A stretch of 64,000 bases of DNA, taken from Pseudomonas indica NBRC 103045. GTDB lineage: Bacteria; Pseudomonadota; Gammaproteobacteria; Pseudomonadales; Pseudomonadaceae. The position numbers and the translations under genes are program-made. Numbering within the stretch: the first letter of the stretch is position 1; the number at the start of each line of letters is the position of its first letter. The DNA lies in the NCBI RefSeq assembly GCF_002091635.1, contig NZ_BDAC01000001.1, positions 248,001 to 312,000 of the forward strand, read 5' to 3'. This document shows, one piece after another, positions 7,750-17,700 of this stretch. Below the pieces are notes generated by a model. The model saw nothing but the letters and a program-made list of their open reading frames with translations, was not told the DNA's origin and did not search any database.

Positions 7750-9689
7750 TACGAACAGGCTCCCGAATACGTCTCCACCCAGGTACGCACCGCGGCGTAG
7801 GGGTAGTCTTCCAGGGAAGCGAAGCCGGTAATGCCCTTGGCTTTCAGCTTGGTGAACAGCGGCACGCTGATGCCGCAGAGGAAGCGGGTCAGGCATTCGG
7901 CACTGGGGTGGCCGGCTTTCAAGGCCTGGTAGCGCTGGATGAAGTCGCCGCAGAGAGCGTTCACATCCTGCCCTTCCAGCGGCGGCAGCGCGGGCGGCTC
8001 GGGCAGCCGGGCGACGAGGCCGTGACACACCGAGCAGTGGCCGCAGCGCATCGGGGCGTCGTGGTCGCCGAAGTAGTCGGCCAGGCGATGGCTGAGACAG
8101 TGGTCGCTGGCAAACAACGCGAGCATGGCGTGAATGCGGGCGATTTCACTGGTTTCGTGCTGCTTGAAGTAGCCATGCAGCTCGCCGCTCAGGACCTCGG
8201 CGTCGAAGTCGCGCCGGAGCACGCTGTAGACCTCGGTCATCTGCTTGCTTTCCAGTTCGATCCAGCCTTTTTCCTGGAACCAGTCCAGCGCCTTGACCAC
8301 CCGGCTGCGCTCGGCGCGGTGGTTCCGATAGAGGGCGTCGAAATCCACGGTGCACCAGGTGCGAGCACGGGCCGAGGTCTGCACGATGGCCTCGACGAAC
8401 TGACGCCGCTCGCCATCGAAATGGCCGACCAGCGTCTCCGGCTCGATGAGGTACTTGAAGCGATACTCGGCGAAATAGGCATAGCGCGGGGCGATGAGGC
8501 CGCGCAGCTCCAGTTGCACCAGCAGGGTTTTCAACGGCAGTTGGCGGATGTTGCTCTGCTCGGAGAGCGCGTTGAGCATCAGCTCCCATTGCCCGTCAGG
8601 TGCGGCCAGCAGTTCATCGAGCACGCAGCGGATGCCATCGCGCTCGGCGGTATCGCCGTAGACGAAGTTTTCCAGCACATTGAGGCTGTCGCGGTTAGCC
8701 AGCACCAGGCAGTCGGACGGCTGCCCGTCGCGGCCGGCGCGGCCAATTTCCTGGCTGTAGTTCTCGATGGATTTCGGCAGGTCGTAGTGCACCACGTTGC
8801 GGATGTCCGACTTGTCGATGCCCATGCCGAAGGCAATGGTGGCGACGATGCCGTTCAACCGCCCTTCCATGAACTGGCGCTGGGTCGCCTCACGTTTCTC
8901 GTGGGGCATGCCGGCGTGGTAGGCGCTAACGGCGATGCCATGCCGGCTCAGGTGCTCGGCCACCTGTTCGGCGGTTTTCTGCTGGGTGACGTAGACGACG
9001 CTCGGCTGGCCCGAGCGGCTGGACAGCCAGTCGACCAGCCGGCGCAGCTTGTCGCGCCCGCTCACCGGTTCGACCAGCAGGTTGAGATTGGGTCGGTAGA
9101 ACCCTGTGGTAACGACGTCTTCGGCAGCGATGGCGAATTTCGCCCGCATATCGGCGATTACTGGAGGCGTCGCGGTGGCGGTGAGCAGCAGCACCTGCGG
9201 GATGCCGAACTGGCGCTGATAGTCGGGCAGCTTGAGATAGTCCGGGCGGAAGTTGTGGCCCCATTCAGAGATGCAGTGGGCTTCATCCACCACCAGCAGG
9301 GAGATCGGCACCTGGGCGATGAAGTGGCGGAAGCGTTCGTTCTTCAGGCGCTCCACCGAGATCATGAGGATCTTCAGCTCGCCGGCCTTGGCCTTGCTCA
9401 TCACCTCGCTGACCTGCTCGCGGCTCTGCGCCGAGTCGATGCTGGCGGCAGCGATACCGTGCCGGCGGAGGAAAGCCAGTTGATCCTGCATCAGCGCCAG
9501 CAGGGGCGAGACCACCAGGGTGAGGTGCGGCAGGTGCAGGGCCGGCAGTTGGTAGCACAGCGATTTGCCGGAACCGGTGGGAAAGATCGCCGCCGCGGAT
9601 CGGCCGGCGACCACGCTTTCGACGACCGCTTCCTGGCCGGGACGGAACGCGGCATAGCCAAACACGCGTTGAAGGCTTTGCTTGAGCAT
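7749..9689 (-). CDS. RecQ-family ATP-dependent DNA helicase
   Basis: 646 residues. Superfamily 2 helicase motifs are in order: Walker A TGSGKS at 38-43, DEAH at 135-138, then LTATATPP, VVYVTQQKTAEQVAEHL, YHAGM, ATIAFGMGIDKSDIR and QEIGRAGRDG. A zinc-binding cluster near residues 540-560 (C, then RCGHCSVC) is followed by a short C-terminal RecQ-specific region. No clear HRDC domain follows. It therefore looks like the second, shorter RecQ type found beside canonical RecQ in many Pseudomonas, unwinding DNA 3' to 5' in repair. The stop codon lies at the edge of a dispersed repeat. Confidence 0.9.
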   Translation of the reverse strand: MLKQSLQRVFGYAAFRPGQEAVVESVVAGRSAAAIFPTGSGKSLCYQLPALHLPHLTLVVSPLLALMQDQLAFLRRHGIAAASIDSAQSREQVSEVMSKAKAGELKILMISVERLKNERFRHFIAQVPISLLVVDEAHCISEWGHNFRPDYLKLPDYQRQFGIPQVLLLTATATPPVIADMRAKFAIAAEDVVTTGFYRPNLNLLVEPVSGRDKLRRLVDWLSSRSGQPSVVYVTQQKTAEQVAEHLSRHGIAVSAYHAGMPHEKREATQRQFMEGRLNGIVATIAFGMGIDKSDIRNVVHYDLPKSIENYSQEIGRAGRDGQPSDCLVLANRDSLNVLENFVYGDTAERDGIRCVLDELLAAPDGQWELMLNALSEQSNIRQLPLKTLLVQLELRGLIAPRYAYFAEYRFKYLIEPETLVGHFDGERRQFVEAIVQTSARARTWCTVDFDALYRNHRAERSRVVKALDWFQEKGWIELESKQMTEVYSVLRRDFDAEVLSGELHGYFKQHETSEIARIHAMLALFASDHCLSHRLADYFGDHDAPMRCGHCSVCHGLVARLPEPPALPPLEGQDVNALCGDFIQRYQALKAGHPSAECLTRFLCGISVPLFTKLKAKGITGFASLEDYPYAAVRTWVETYSGACS

Positions 9690-9824
9690 GGGGTGTCACT
9701 CCTTTGACCGCTCGATGAGGGTTAAACCTTAACGCAGCGGTCGTGGGTGAATCCGTGAACCGATCCTGCCGCCCCACTGGACGGAGTTGGCGATTTTGCC
9801 CGCCACGAACGTCTCGCTTGCAGC

Positions 9825-9840
9825 GGCGAATTCATTCGCC
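9825..9840. repeat. dispersed near-palindrome GGCGAATTCATTCGCC
   Basis: An exact copy of the core repeat also seen at 23330 and, inverted, at 7731. It lies in the gap between the pckA terminator and the start of the RecQ-family gene, beside a second repeat type at 9854. Confidence 0.6.
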
Positions 9841-9853
9841 AACGGAGCACGGT

Positions 9854-9884
9854 CCCGGATTGCGCTTGGGCTTATCCGGGCTAC
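9854..9884. repeat. REP-like repeat, GTAGCCCGGATAAG...CAATCCGGG type (inverted)
   Basis: Read on the minus strand, GTAGCCCGGATAAGCC, a short AT-poor loop, then CAATCCGGG. The arms CCCGGAT and ATCCGGG can pair. The same sequence in the other orientation occurs at 25875-25905. This type of hairpin is, to my knowledge, widespread between Pseudomonas genes. Confidence 0.6.
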
Positions 9885-9911
9885 GTCAGGCTCACGGCGA
9901 GCCCCGATAAC

Positions 9912-9939
9912 GAAAAAGCCGCCCGGAGGCGGCTTTTTC
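9912..9939 (-). terminator. rho-independent terminator of pckA
   Basis: On the minus strand GAAAAAGCCGCC, loop TCCG, GGCGGCTTTTTC forms a perfect stem ending in a T run, 13 bases beyond the pckA stop codon. The A run on the other side means it could also stop plus-strand transcription. Confidence 0.85.
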
Positions 9940-9952
9940 ATGAACGCTCGGC

Positions 9953-11497
9953 TCAGAGCTGCGGGCCGGCGTTGCGGATGGCGTCGGAGACGTCGAACTT
10001 CTTGAAGTTCTCGATGAACTGCTTGGCGAGGGCCTTGGCAGCCTCGTCGTAGGCGTTCTGGTCTGCCCAGGTGTTGCGCGGGTTGAGCAGGTTGGTCTCG
10101 ACACCCGGAACGGTCTTCGGCACGTCCAGGTTGATGATCGGCAGGTGCTCGGTCTCGGCACCGATCAGCGCGCCACTCTGGATCGCCGCGATCACGCCAC
10201 GGGTTGTCGGGATGTTGAAGCGCTTGCCGACGCCGTAGCCACCGCCGGTCCAGCCGGTGTTGACCAGGTAGACCTTGGAACCGAAGCCACGGATACGCTT
10301 GATCAGCAGCTCCGCGTACTCACCGGCCGGACGCGGGAAGAACGGCGCACCGAAGCAGGTGGAGAAGGTGGACTTGATGCCGCCGCCGGAGCCCATTTCG
10401 GTGGAGCCGACCAGGGCGGTATAGCCGGACAGGAAGTGATAGGCAGCCTGCTCTTCGTTGAGGATCGACACGGGCGGCAGCACGCCGGTCAGGTCGCAGG
10501 TCAGGAAGATCACGGCGTTCGGCTCGCCGGCGCGGTTGGCGTCGACGCGCTTCTCGATCAGATCGCGCGGGTAGGCGGCGCGGGTGTTCTGGGTCAGGCT
10601 GCCGTCGGCATAGTCAGGCTGGCGGGTTTCCGGGTGCAGCACGACGTTTTCCAGCACGGCGCCGAACTGGATGGCTTTCCAGATGACCGGCTCGTTCTTT
10701 TCGGAAAGGTCGATGCACTTGGCATAGCAGCCGCCTTCGATGTTGAACACGCTGCCCACGCCCCAACCGTGCTCGTCGTCGCCGATCAGGTAGCGGCTTT
10801 CGTCGGCGGAGAGGGTGGTCTTGCCGGTGCCGGAGAGACCGAAGAACAGGGTCACGTCGCCCTCTTCGCCCATGTTGGCGGCGCAGTGCATCGGCAGCAC
10901 GTCGGCGTCCGGCAGGAGGAAGTTCTGCACGGAGAACATGGCTTTCTTCATTTCACCGGCGTACTGCATGCCGGCGAGGAGGACCTTCTTGGCGGCGAAG
11001 TTGATGATCACGCAGCCGTCGGAGTTGGTGCCGTCACGGGCCGGGTCGCACTCGAAGAACGGGGCGTTGAGGATCAGCCACTCGCTCTTGGAAGCCGGGT
11101 TGAACTGCTCGGGGTTGATGAACAGGCAACGGCCGAACAGGTTGTGCCAGGCGGTTTCGGTGGTCATCTTGACCGGCAGGTAGTGCGCCGGATCAGCCCC
11201 TACGTGGACGTGGGAAACGAAGCGGTCGCGCTCGCCGAGGTAGGCTTCGACGCGGGCCCAGAGGGCGTCGAATTTGTCCGCCGGGAACGGCCGGTTGATC
11301 GCGCCCCAGGCGATGGCAGCCTGGGTGGTCGACTCTTCGACGATGAAGCGGTCGGCCGGAGAGCGGCCGGTACGATGACCGGTCTTCACCACCAGCGATC
11401 CGTTGGCGGCCAGTTCGCCTTCACCGCGACGGATGGCCTCTTCGACCAGTTGTGCAGTGCTGATGTCGGTGTAGACGGCGTGGTTGGCTTGCATCAT
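9953..11497 (-). CDS. pckA: phosphoenolpyruvate carboxykinase (ATP)
   Basis: 514 residues, the usual length. The enzyme converts oxaloacetate and ATP to phosphoenolpyruvate, CO2 and ADP, the entry step of gluconeogenesis, in the cytoplasm. Diagnostic motifs are present: [12 protein letters not shown] near the N-terminus, the PEPCK-specific block [15 protein letters not shown] with the kinase-1a loop, and the arginine-containing [10 protein letters not shown]. The first of two consecutive ATG codons (11497) is preferred because a GGGGA site lies 5 bases before it. A strong terminator follows. The next gene upstream, hslO, is on the same strand but 154 bases away, so pckA probably has its own promoter. 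Confidence 0.97.
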   Translation of the reverse strand: MMQANHAVYTDISTAQLVEEAIRRGEGELAANGSLVVKTGHRTGRSPADRFIVEESTTQAAIAWGAINRPFPADKFDALWARVEAYLGERDRFVSHVHVGADPAHYLPVKMTTETAWHNLFGRCLFINPEQFNPASKSEWLILNAPFFECDPARDGTNSDGCVIINFAAKKVLLAGMQYAGEMKKAMFSVQNFLLPDADVLPMHCAANMGEEGDVTLFFGLSGTGKTTLSADESRYLIGDDEHGWGVGSVFNIEGGCYAKCIDLSEKNEPVIWKAIQFGAVLENVVLHPETRQPDYADGSLTQNTRAAYPRDLIEKRVDANRAGEPNAVIFLTCDLTGVLPPVSILNEEQAAYHFLSGYTALVGSTEMGSGGGIKSTFSTCFGAPFFPRPAGEYAELLIKRIRGFGSKVYLVNTGWTGGGYGVGKRFNIPTTRGVIAAIQSGALIGAETEHLPIINLDVPKTVPGVETNLLNPRNTWADQNAYDEAAKALAKQFIENFKKFDVSDAIRNAGPQL

Positions 11498-11651
11498 GTG
11501 GGTCCCCGTCGGCCAGAGGCCGAGTCCTTCGAACGTTTTGTAGTGAGACGCAGGCCTCGCTACAGCGAAAAAAGTGGGCGCGATTATGCCAGAAAAGCGC
11601 GCGGTGGGTAGGAACCTCTGATCCGGTCAAAGGTTCCCTGGTCATGCAGAT

Positions 11652-12545
11652 TCAGTGCCGGGTCTTGGACGGAGCCCCGCTCCCGCCACCGGCGAACAAT
11701 TGAGCCACATCGGCGGCGTCGAAGATGTAGCGCTGGTTGCAGAATTGGCAATCGATCTCGACTGTACCGTCGTTTTCGTCGAGCAGCAGCTCGGCATCCT
11801 GCTGGCCGAGGCTGACCAGGGCGTTCGCCGAACGTTCCCGCGAACAACTGCAGCGGAACTCCAATGCCTGCGGGTCGAACAGCCGCACGGTCTCCTGGTG
11901 ATAGAGGCGGCGCAGCAGGGTCTCGTTGTCCAGGCCGAGCAGTTCTTCGGCGGTCAGTGTGTCGGCCAGGGTGGTCATGTGCTGCCAGCTGGCTTCGCGC
12001 TCTTCCGGGTCCTTGAGGCGGTCGGCCGGCAGTTGCTGGAGCAGCAGGCCACGAGCGCGGCGACCGTCGGCATTGAGCCAGAAGCGCGTCGGCAATTGCT
12101 CGGAGGTGGCGAAATAGCCGGACAGGCACTCGGCCAGATTGGCGCCCTCGAGGGCGACGATACCCTGGTAGCGCTGACCCTGGCGCGGATCGACGGTGAT
12201 CGTCAGCACGCCCTCCGGCATCAGGCTGCGCAGGTCGGCGCCCGGCAGCACCTGCTCGGCGTGGTAGCGGGCAATGCCGCGCACTTCACGCTCGCTGGAG
12301 CATTCCACCATCAGCAGCGGCACGGCGCCGGCGGAACGCGCCTGGAGTACCAGCAGCCCATCGAACTTGAGGGTGCCGACCAGCAATGCCGCGGCGGCGA
12401 GTATCTCGCCCAGCAGTTGCGCCACCGGTTCCGGGTAGGGGTGTTTGGCCAGGACGTGGCCGTAGCTGTCGTTCAGGGTGGCCAGTTCGCCCCGGATGTC
12501 GGTGTCTTCGAAGAGGAACCGCTGGGTGTGATCGAAATCGTGCAT
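11652..12545 (-). CDS. hslO: Hsp33 redox-regulated chaperonin
   Basis: 297 residues when started at the ATG at 12545 ([20 protein letters not shown]), which matches the conserved Hsp33 N-terminus; an ATG 11 codons upstream adds a non-conserved stretch. The C-terminal redox switch is intact: CSC near residue 230 and CQFC near 263 bind zinc when reduced and release it on oxidation, which activates the holdase. It acts in the cytoplasm against oxidative unfolding. The hslR gene lies about 300 bases upstream on the same strand, but a 142-bp inverted-repeat element now separates the two, so a former hslR-hslO operon may have been interrupted (inference). Confidence 0.95.
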   Translation of the reverse strand: MHDFDHTQRFLFEDTDIRGELATLNDSYGHVLAKHPYPEPVAQLLGEILAAAALLVGTLKFDGLLVLQARSAGAVPLLMVECSSEREVRGIARYHAEQVLPGADLRSLMPEGVLTITVDPRQGQRYQGIVALEGANLAECLSGYFATSEQLPTRFWLNADGRRARGLLLQQLPADRLKDPEEREASWQHMTTLADTLTAEELLGLDNETLLRRLYHQETVRLFDPQALEFRCSCSRERSANALVSLGQQDAELLLDENDGTVEIDCQFCNQRYIFDAADVAQLFAGGGSGAPSKTRH

Positions 12546-12705
12546 AGGGAACCGGTCGTCGCGGAGTGAAGGAATCACGGCGGGCCGCGCCTGGCGCGCC
12601 CGTCACGGGATTCGGGGAGGAAAGACCGGAATTCTAGGGGATAACCCCCAGCCTCTCCAAGCCGGGGCGATCGCCGGCCCGCGACCGCTCGAAGCCCGTG
12701 GCCTA

Positions 12706-12847
12706 AGAACCTGTTTACGATCTCGCGAGCTAGAGCCATGCAAGGCGAAAACAGGCGAGGACGCGGAGTTTACGAGTTGTAAATGAGCAGTCCGAGCCTG
12801 TTTTCAACGCAGCAGGGCCGACGCGCAGCAGATCGTAAACAGGTTCT
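12706..12847. mobile_element. 142-bp inverted-repeat element (MITE-like) between hslR and hslO
   Basis: The ends are a perfect 18-base inverted repeat, AGAACCTGTTTACGATCT at 12706-12723 and its complement at 12830-12847. A nested inverted pair, GAAAACAGGC and GCCTGTTTTC, lies inside, so the whole element folds on itself. It has no coding capacity. The flanks (CCTA on the left, AAGC on the right) show no clear target duplication. The size and structure fit a non-autonomous transposable element or large REP-type element. The right end overlaps the hslR stop codon. Confidence 0.65.
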
Positions 12848-13238
12848 AAGCGCCGTCGCGGAAAAAATGAATCTGCCGCCTCTGCTTCTTGGTCGGACGG
12901 CCGTCGGTCTGGATGCCGAGGGCACCGGCCTTGCGCAGCGCGGCGGCCTGCTCGCGGCGCTGGATGCTGTCGGCGGTTTCCTCGTAAAGCGCCTGCGCTT
13001 CCGGCGCGCCCCGGCGGACGCCGGAAAGGGCGCGGACCACGACGGTACGCTCGTCGAACCCGGTGCGGATGGTCAGTTCATCGCCCACCCGGGGTTCCTT
13101 GGCCGGTTTGCAGCGCTCGCCACGGCAGTGCACCTTGCCGCCCTCGATGGCCGCCTTGGCCAGGGCACGGGTCTTGTAGAAGCGTGCGGCCCACAACCAT
13201 TTGTCCAGGCGGACTTTGTCGTCGTCTTTTTCGTTCAT
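12846..13238 (-). CDS. hslR: Hsp15, heat-shock ribosome-associated RNA-binding protein
   Basis: 130 residues. An S4 RNA-binding domain is at about 8-65 ([20 protein letters not shown], then [14 protein letters not shown]). It is followed by the basic tail usual for Hsp15 ([14 protein letters not shown]). Hsp15 recycles stalled 50S subunits that still carry a nascent chain with tRNA. The stop codon TAG uses the first bases of the inverted-repeat element at 12706-12847, so the last residues (RDGA) may have been set by that insertion. The tail is otherwise of normal length, so function is probably kept. Confidence 0.93.
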   Translation of the reverse strand: MNEKDDDKVRLDKWLWAARFYKTRALAKAAIEGGKVHCRGERCKPAKEPRVGDELTIRTGFDERTVVVRALSGVRRGAPEAQALYEETADSIQRREQAAALRKAGALGIQTDGRPTKKQRRQIHFFRDGA

Positions 13239-13340
13239 TGCGTCACTCTTCGGCTACCGTCTCTTCTGTTGGACACGGCGATGGATGCGGTTGTCATTTG
13301 CCCCAACTAGAATGCCGCCAATTCATTCGGAAAGCCTACC

Positions 13341-13811
13341 TTGAAGACGTTCGACCACCTTTCCGTGATCGGCCTGCGCGAGTGGATCGCCCTCCCCGAC
13401 CTGGGTGTGGCCGGCCTGCGCGCGAAGATCGACACCGGTGCCAGCACCTCGGCGCTGCACGCCACCGAGATCGTCGAGTTCGAGCGCGACGGCGCGCCCT
13501 GGGTGCGCTTCACCGCGCACCTCGGCACCCTGGTGCAGCTGCGCCATCGCCACTGCGAAGCGCCATTGGTGGCGGTGAAGACGATCAAGAGTTCGAACGG
13601 CCAGGCCCAGAGCCGCTACGTCATCCGCACCACGCTGTCCCTCGGCGACCGCGCCTGGCCGGTGGAATTCACCCTGACCTGCCGCAAGGCCATGCGCTAC
13701 CGCGTGCTGCTGGGTTCGAAGGCCCTGGTCGAGGGGCAACTGGTGGTCAACCCCGCGCTTTCCTATGTCCAGGACAAACCCTCGCTCCCCTCTCTCGCTG
13801 GTGCCCAATGA
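13341..13811 (+). CDS. rimB: RimB-type retropepsin-like protease (Zn_protease family)
   Basis: 156 residues from a TTG start at 13341 (a GGAAAG motif lies about 6 bases before it). The motif [14 protein letters not shown] near residue 28 is the DTGA(S/T) active-site loop of single-domain aspartic proteases in this family, and [19 protein letters not shown] is the second conserved block. In P. fluorescens RimB works with RimK and the phosphodiesterase RimA to control glutamate tailing of ribosomal protein S6. The stop overlaps the start of rimK (ATGA), so the two are translationally coupled. No rimA is next to them. Confidence 0.88.
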   Translation: MKTFDHLSVIGLREWIALPDLGVAGLRAKIDTGASTSALHATEIVEFERDGAPWVRFTAHLGTLVQLRHRHCEAPLVAVKTIKSSNGQAQSRYVIRTTLSLGDRAWPVEFTLTCRKAMRYRVLLGSKALVEGQLVVNPALSYVQDKPSLPSLAGAQ

Positions 13812-14713
13812 AAATTGCCGTGCTTTCGCGCAATCCGCGTCTGTATTCGACTCGTCGTCTGGTGGAAGCCGGTGAGCAACGTGGTCATGAAATGGTGGTG
13901 ATCGACACCCTGCGTGCATACATGAACATCGCCAGCCACAAGCCGCAGATCCATTACCGCGGCAAGCGGCTGGAGGGCTTCGACGCGGTGATCCCGCGCA
14001 TCGGCGCGTCGATCACCTTCTACGGCTGTGCGGTGCTGCGCCAGTTCGAGATGATGGGCGTCTGCCCGCTCAACGAATCGGTGGCCATCGCCCGCTCGCG
14101 CGACAAGCTGCGCGCGCTGCAACTGCTTTCCCGGCGCGGCATCGGCCTGCCGGTGACCGGCTTCGCCCACTCGCCGGACGATATCCCCGATCTGATCCAG
14201 ATGGTCAACGGCGCCCCGCTGGTGATCAAGGTGCTGGAAGGCACCCAGGGCATGGGCGTGGTGCTCTGCGAGACGGAAAAGGCGGCGGAATCGGTGATCG
14301 AGGCGTTCATGGGCCTGAAGCAGGACATCATGGTCCAGGAATACATCAAGGAAGCCGGCGGCGCGGACATCCGCTGCTTCGTGGTGGGCGACAAGGTGAT
14401 CGCCTCCATGAAGCGCCAGGCCAAGCCCGGCGAATTCCGCTCCAACCTGCACCGCGGCGGCACCGCCAGCCTGATCAAGATCACCCCCGAGGAACGCATG
14501 ACGGCGATCCGCGCGGCCAAGGTGATGGGCCTCAACGTGGCCGGGGTGGACATCCTGCGCTCCAACCACGGGCCGCTGGTGATGGAAGTGAATTCCTCGC
14601 CCGGCCTGGAAGGCATCGAGCAGACCACCGGCAAGGACGTCGCCGGGATGATCATCCAGTATCTGGAAAAGAACGGCGGGCCGAACCTGACGCGGACCAA
14701 GGGCAAGGGGTAA
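13808..14713 (+). CDS. rimK: ribosomal protein S6 glutamate ligase
   Basis: 301 residues from ATG at 13808, matching the family length. It is an ATP-grasp ligase that adds glutamates to the C-terminus of ribosomal protein S6. Visible blocks: [14 protein letters not shown] at the N-terminus, [15 protein letters not shown] (nucleotide-binding lysine and flexible loop) around 140-155, [30 protein letters not shown], and the metal-binding [13 protein letters not shown]. The start overlaps the rimB stop by four bases. In Pseudomonas, RimK activity responds to c-di-GMP (published for P. fluorescens), which makes the convergent GGDEF-EAL gene immediately downstream noteworthy. Confidence 0.96.
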   Translation: MKIAVLSRNPRLYSTRRLVEAGEQRGHEMVVIDTLRAYMNIASHKPQIHYRGKRLEGFDAVIPRIGASITFYGCAVLRQFEMMGVCPLNESVAIARSRDKLRALQLLSRRGIGLPVTGFAHSPDDIPDLIQMVNGAPLVIKVLEGTQGMGVVLCETEKAAESVIEAFMGLKQDIMVQEYIKEAGGADIRCFVVGDKVIASMKRQAKPGEFRSNLHRGGTASLIKITPEERMTAIRAAKVMGLNVAGVDILRSNHGPLVMEVNSSPGLEGIEQTTGKDVAGMIIQYLEKNGGPNLTRTKGKG

Positions 14714-14742
14714 GGGCTTGAGGGGTGAGTCCCCCCATTCAC

Positions 14743-17700
14743 TTAGGCGATGTGACTCTCGCGCGCATCCATCCAGGCGAGAAAGGCGGTTTCGTTCAGC
14801 GGCCGGCTGAAATGAAATCCCTGCCCCAGGGCACAACCGTGGCGGCGCAGGCTGTCCAGCTGGACCTGGCTCTCGATGCCCTCGGCCACGCACTCCAGAC
14901 CCAGGTTGCGGGCGATCACCAGGATGGTCTCCACCAGCATCGCACCGCTGGTTTCGCCATCGAGATCGCCGACGAAGCTGCGGTCGATCTTCAGCCGGTC
15001 CAGCGGCAGGCGCTTGAGGTAGGTGAGCGACGAATAGCCGGTACCGAAGTCATCGATGGCGAAACGCACGCCGAGCCGCTTCAGTGCCTGCATGGCGGCG
15101 ATGCACTGCTCGGCGTCTTCCAGCAGGACGCCTTCGGTGATCTCCAGCTCCAGCGCGGCAGCCGGCACGCCATGGCGTTGCAGGCAACTGCTGATGCGCT
15201 GGGCGAAGTCGGGCTGGCGCAGCTCGCGCGGGCTGATGTTCACCGCCAACACCAGTTCCGGCCACTGCACTCGCCAGCGCGCCAACGCGGCGCAGGCCTG
15301 CTCCAGCACCCAATTGCCGAGTTCGTGGATCATCCCGGTTTCTTCCGCCAGCGCGATGAAGTGGGTGGGAGTGACTTCACCGCGTTCGGGATGCGACCAG
15401 CGCACCAGCACCTCGGCCCCGGCCACGCGCCCGGAGGCGAGTGACAGCTGCGGCTGGAACACCAGGCGCAACTGGCCACGCGTCATGGCCTGACGCAGTT
15501 CGTTCTGCAGTTGCAGGCGCTGGTCGATGGCGGCCTGCATCTCGGGGGCGAAGAAGTGCAACGCGTTGCGCCCGCCCTGCTTGGCCCGGTACATGGCGGT
15601 GTCCGCCTGCTTGAGCACATCGGCTGCAGCCTGGCCGCCGAGGGGATGCAAGGAGATGCCGATACTGGCGCTGATCGACAGTTCGTGGCCGTCGATGCGA
15701 TAGCCGCCGATCAGGCTGGCCAGCAGCTTCTCGCCCACCTCGGCGGCATGCTCGGCGGCGACTTCCGGGGTATCCGCCATGGCCTCCAGCAAGACCACGA
15801 ACTCATCGCCGCCGAGCCGCGCCAGGGTGTCCTCGGCGCGCAGACCGCCGGCCAGACGCGCCGTGACTTCGCGCAACAGGCCGTCGCCGACCGGGTGGCC
15901 GAGGCTGTCGTTGACCGTCTTGAAGTGGTCGAGGTCGATGAACAACAAGGCGCCATATCGGCCTTCCCGCTGCTCTCGGGCCATGGCGTGCTGCAGGCGG
16001 TCGAGCAGCAGGCGGCGGTTGGGCAACCCGGTCAGTTCGTCGCTATAGGCCAGGCGTTCGATTTCCCGCTGATAACGCTGGCGCTCGGAAATATCGGTGA
16101 AGCTCAGGCGGACCAACCGCCCTTCCCCGCCCGGCAGCAGGACCAGGCGTGCCTCGCAAGGGCGCACGCGGCCGGCGGCATCGCGCACCAGCCAGTCGAA
16201 CACCGGCGCTTCGCCAGCGAGCGCCGCCTCGATCTGGCGGCTGGCGACCTCTTCTGACGACTCGCCGCCCCCCTGCAACACCGGACTGAAATGCGCCGGA
16301 CGCTTGCCGAGCAACTGCTCGCGGGGCAGACCGAACAGGCGGGCAGCGTTCTCGTTGGCTTCGACGATGCCGCGCTCGGTATCGAACACCAGGATGGCTT
16401 CCGGCGCATGCTCCACCAGGGTGCGGTAACGGGCTTCGGCTTCGTAGCGGTCGCTGATGTCTTCCACCAGGGTCAGGCAGGCTTCCAGCCGGCCGTCGGC
16501 ATCGCGTACCGCGCGAACGCTGACGCGGGTGTAGACCGGACTGCCGTCCGGACGCAGGAAGCGTTTCTCCAGCTCGTAGCCATCCCGCGAGCCGTCCTGC
16601 AATTCCTCCAGGCGCGCCTGGTCGGCCGGGAGATCGTCGGGGTGGGTAATGGCTGCCCAGGTGGTGGCGTTCAGCTCTTCGCGGGACCGCCCGAGAATGC
16701 TGCACAGCTTGTAATTCACCTCTTCCCAGCGCTGCTCGGGGGTGGTCAGGGCCATGCCGATCAGCGGTGCTTCGAAGAACAGCCGCAGACGCTCGTCGCG
16801 TTCCTGCAACTGGCGCTCGGCCTGCTTGCGCGCGGTCAGGTCCTGCAGCGCGCCGTAGATGCGGATCACCCGCTCGCCATCGCGCTCCACCAGCCCGCGG
16901 GCGCGGACCCAGCGCGGATTGCCGCGGGCGGTGCTCAGGTGCAACTCGATATCGAAGCTGTCCTGCCCTTTGAACAACTGGCGCAGGGTGGTCCAGGCCA
17001 GTTCGCGGCTGTCATCGTCGAGGTAGGCCAGGGCCTGGCGGTACTCCAGCGCACCGTCGCCGGGTTCGCGCTCGAAGATGCGGTAGCTGCCTTCGCTCCA
17101 GAACATCCGGTAGCCGGGCAGTTCCAGCACCCAGCCGCCGAGGTCGGCGATGGTTTCGGTCTGGGTCAGCAGATGGGTCTGGCGCAGCAGCTCCTCGCGA
17201 CGCTTGGCCAGTTCCTGGGCCAGCCGCTCGCGGCTGGTGACGTCATGTTGCAGGCTGAGAAAGTGGCTGATGCCCCGCTCGTCGCGCATCGGCGCCACGG
17301 TGACTTCGTTCCAGAACGGCCGGCCGTCCTTGCGGTAGTTGCGCAGCACCACCTGGCAGGTCTCGCCCCGGTTGCGCGCATGCTGCATGCGGGGCAGTTC
17401 GTGCTGGCCCTGGTCCCTGCCGAGCAGGAAATCGCTAGGCTGCCCCAGCGTCTCGGCGCGGGAATAGCCGCTGATGCGCTGGAACGCCGGGTTGCAATAG
17501 ATCAACGGAAGCCCCTCGGCACGCGCGTCGGCGATGCTGACACCGAGCGGGCTGGCCTCCAGGGCGAGGTTGGCCAGCGCCAGTTGCTGCTGCATCCGCG
17601 CGCTGCGCGCCAGCGCCCGGCGCATGTCGCTGAGGCTGCGACCCACCAGGAGCATCGCGATCATCATCAACAGCACGCTGAGGTGGAGACTGGTGCGCTG

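Noticed and set aside
7737-9707. 656-codon open frame antisense to the RecQ-family gene
   Set aside because: No recognisable protein; the helicase motifs on the other strand are in order and complete.
12706-12847. complete insertion sequence
   Set aside because: Only 142 bases with no transposase frame; called MITE-like instead.
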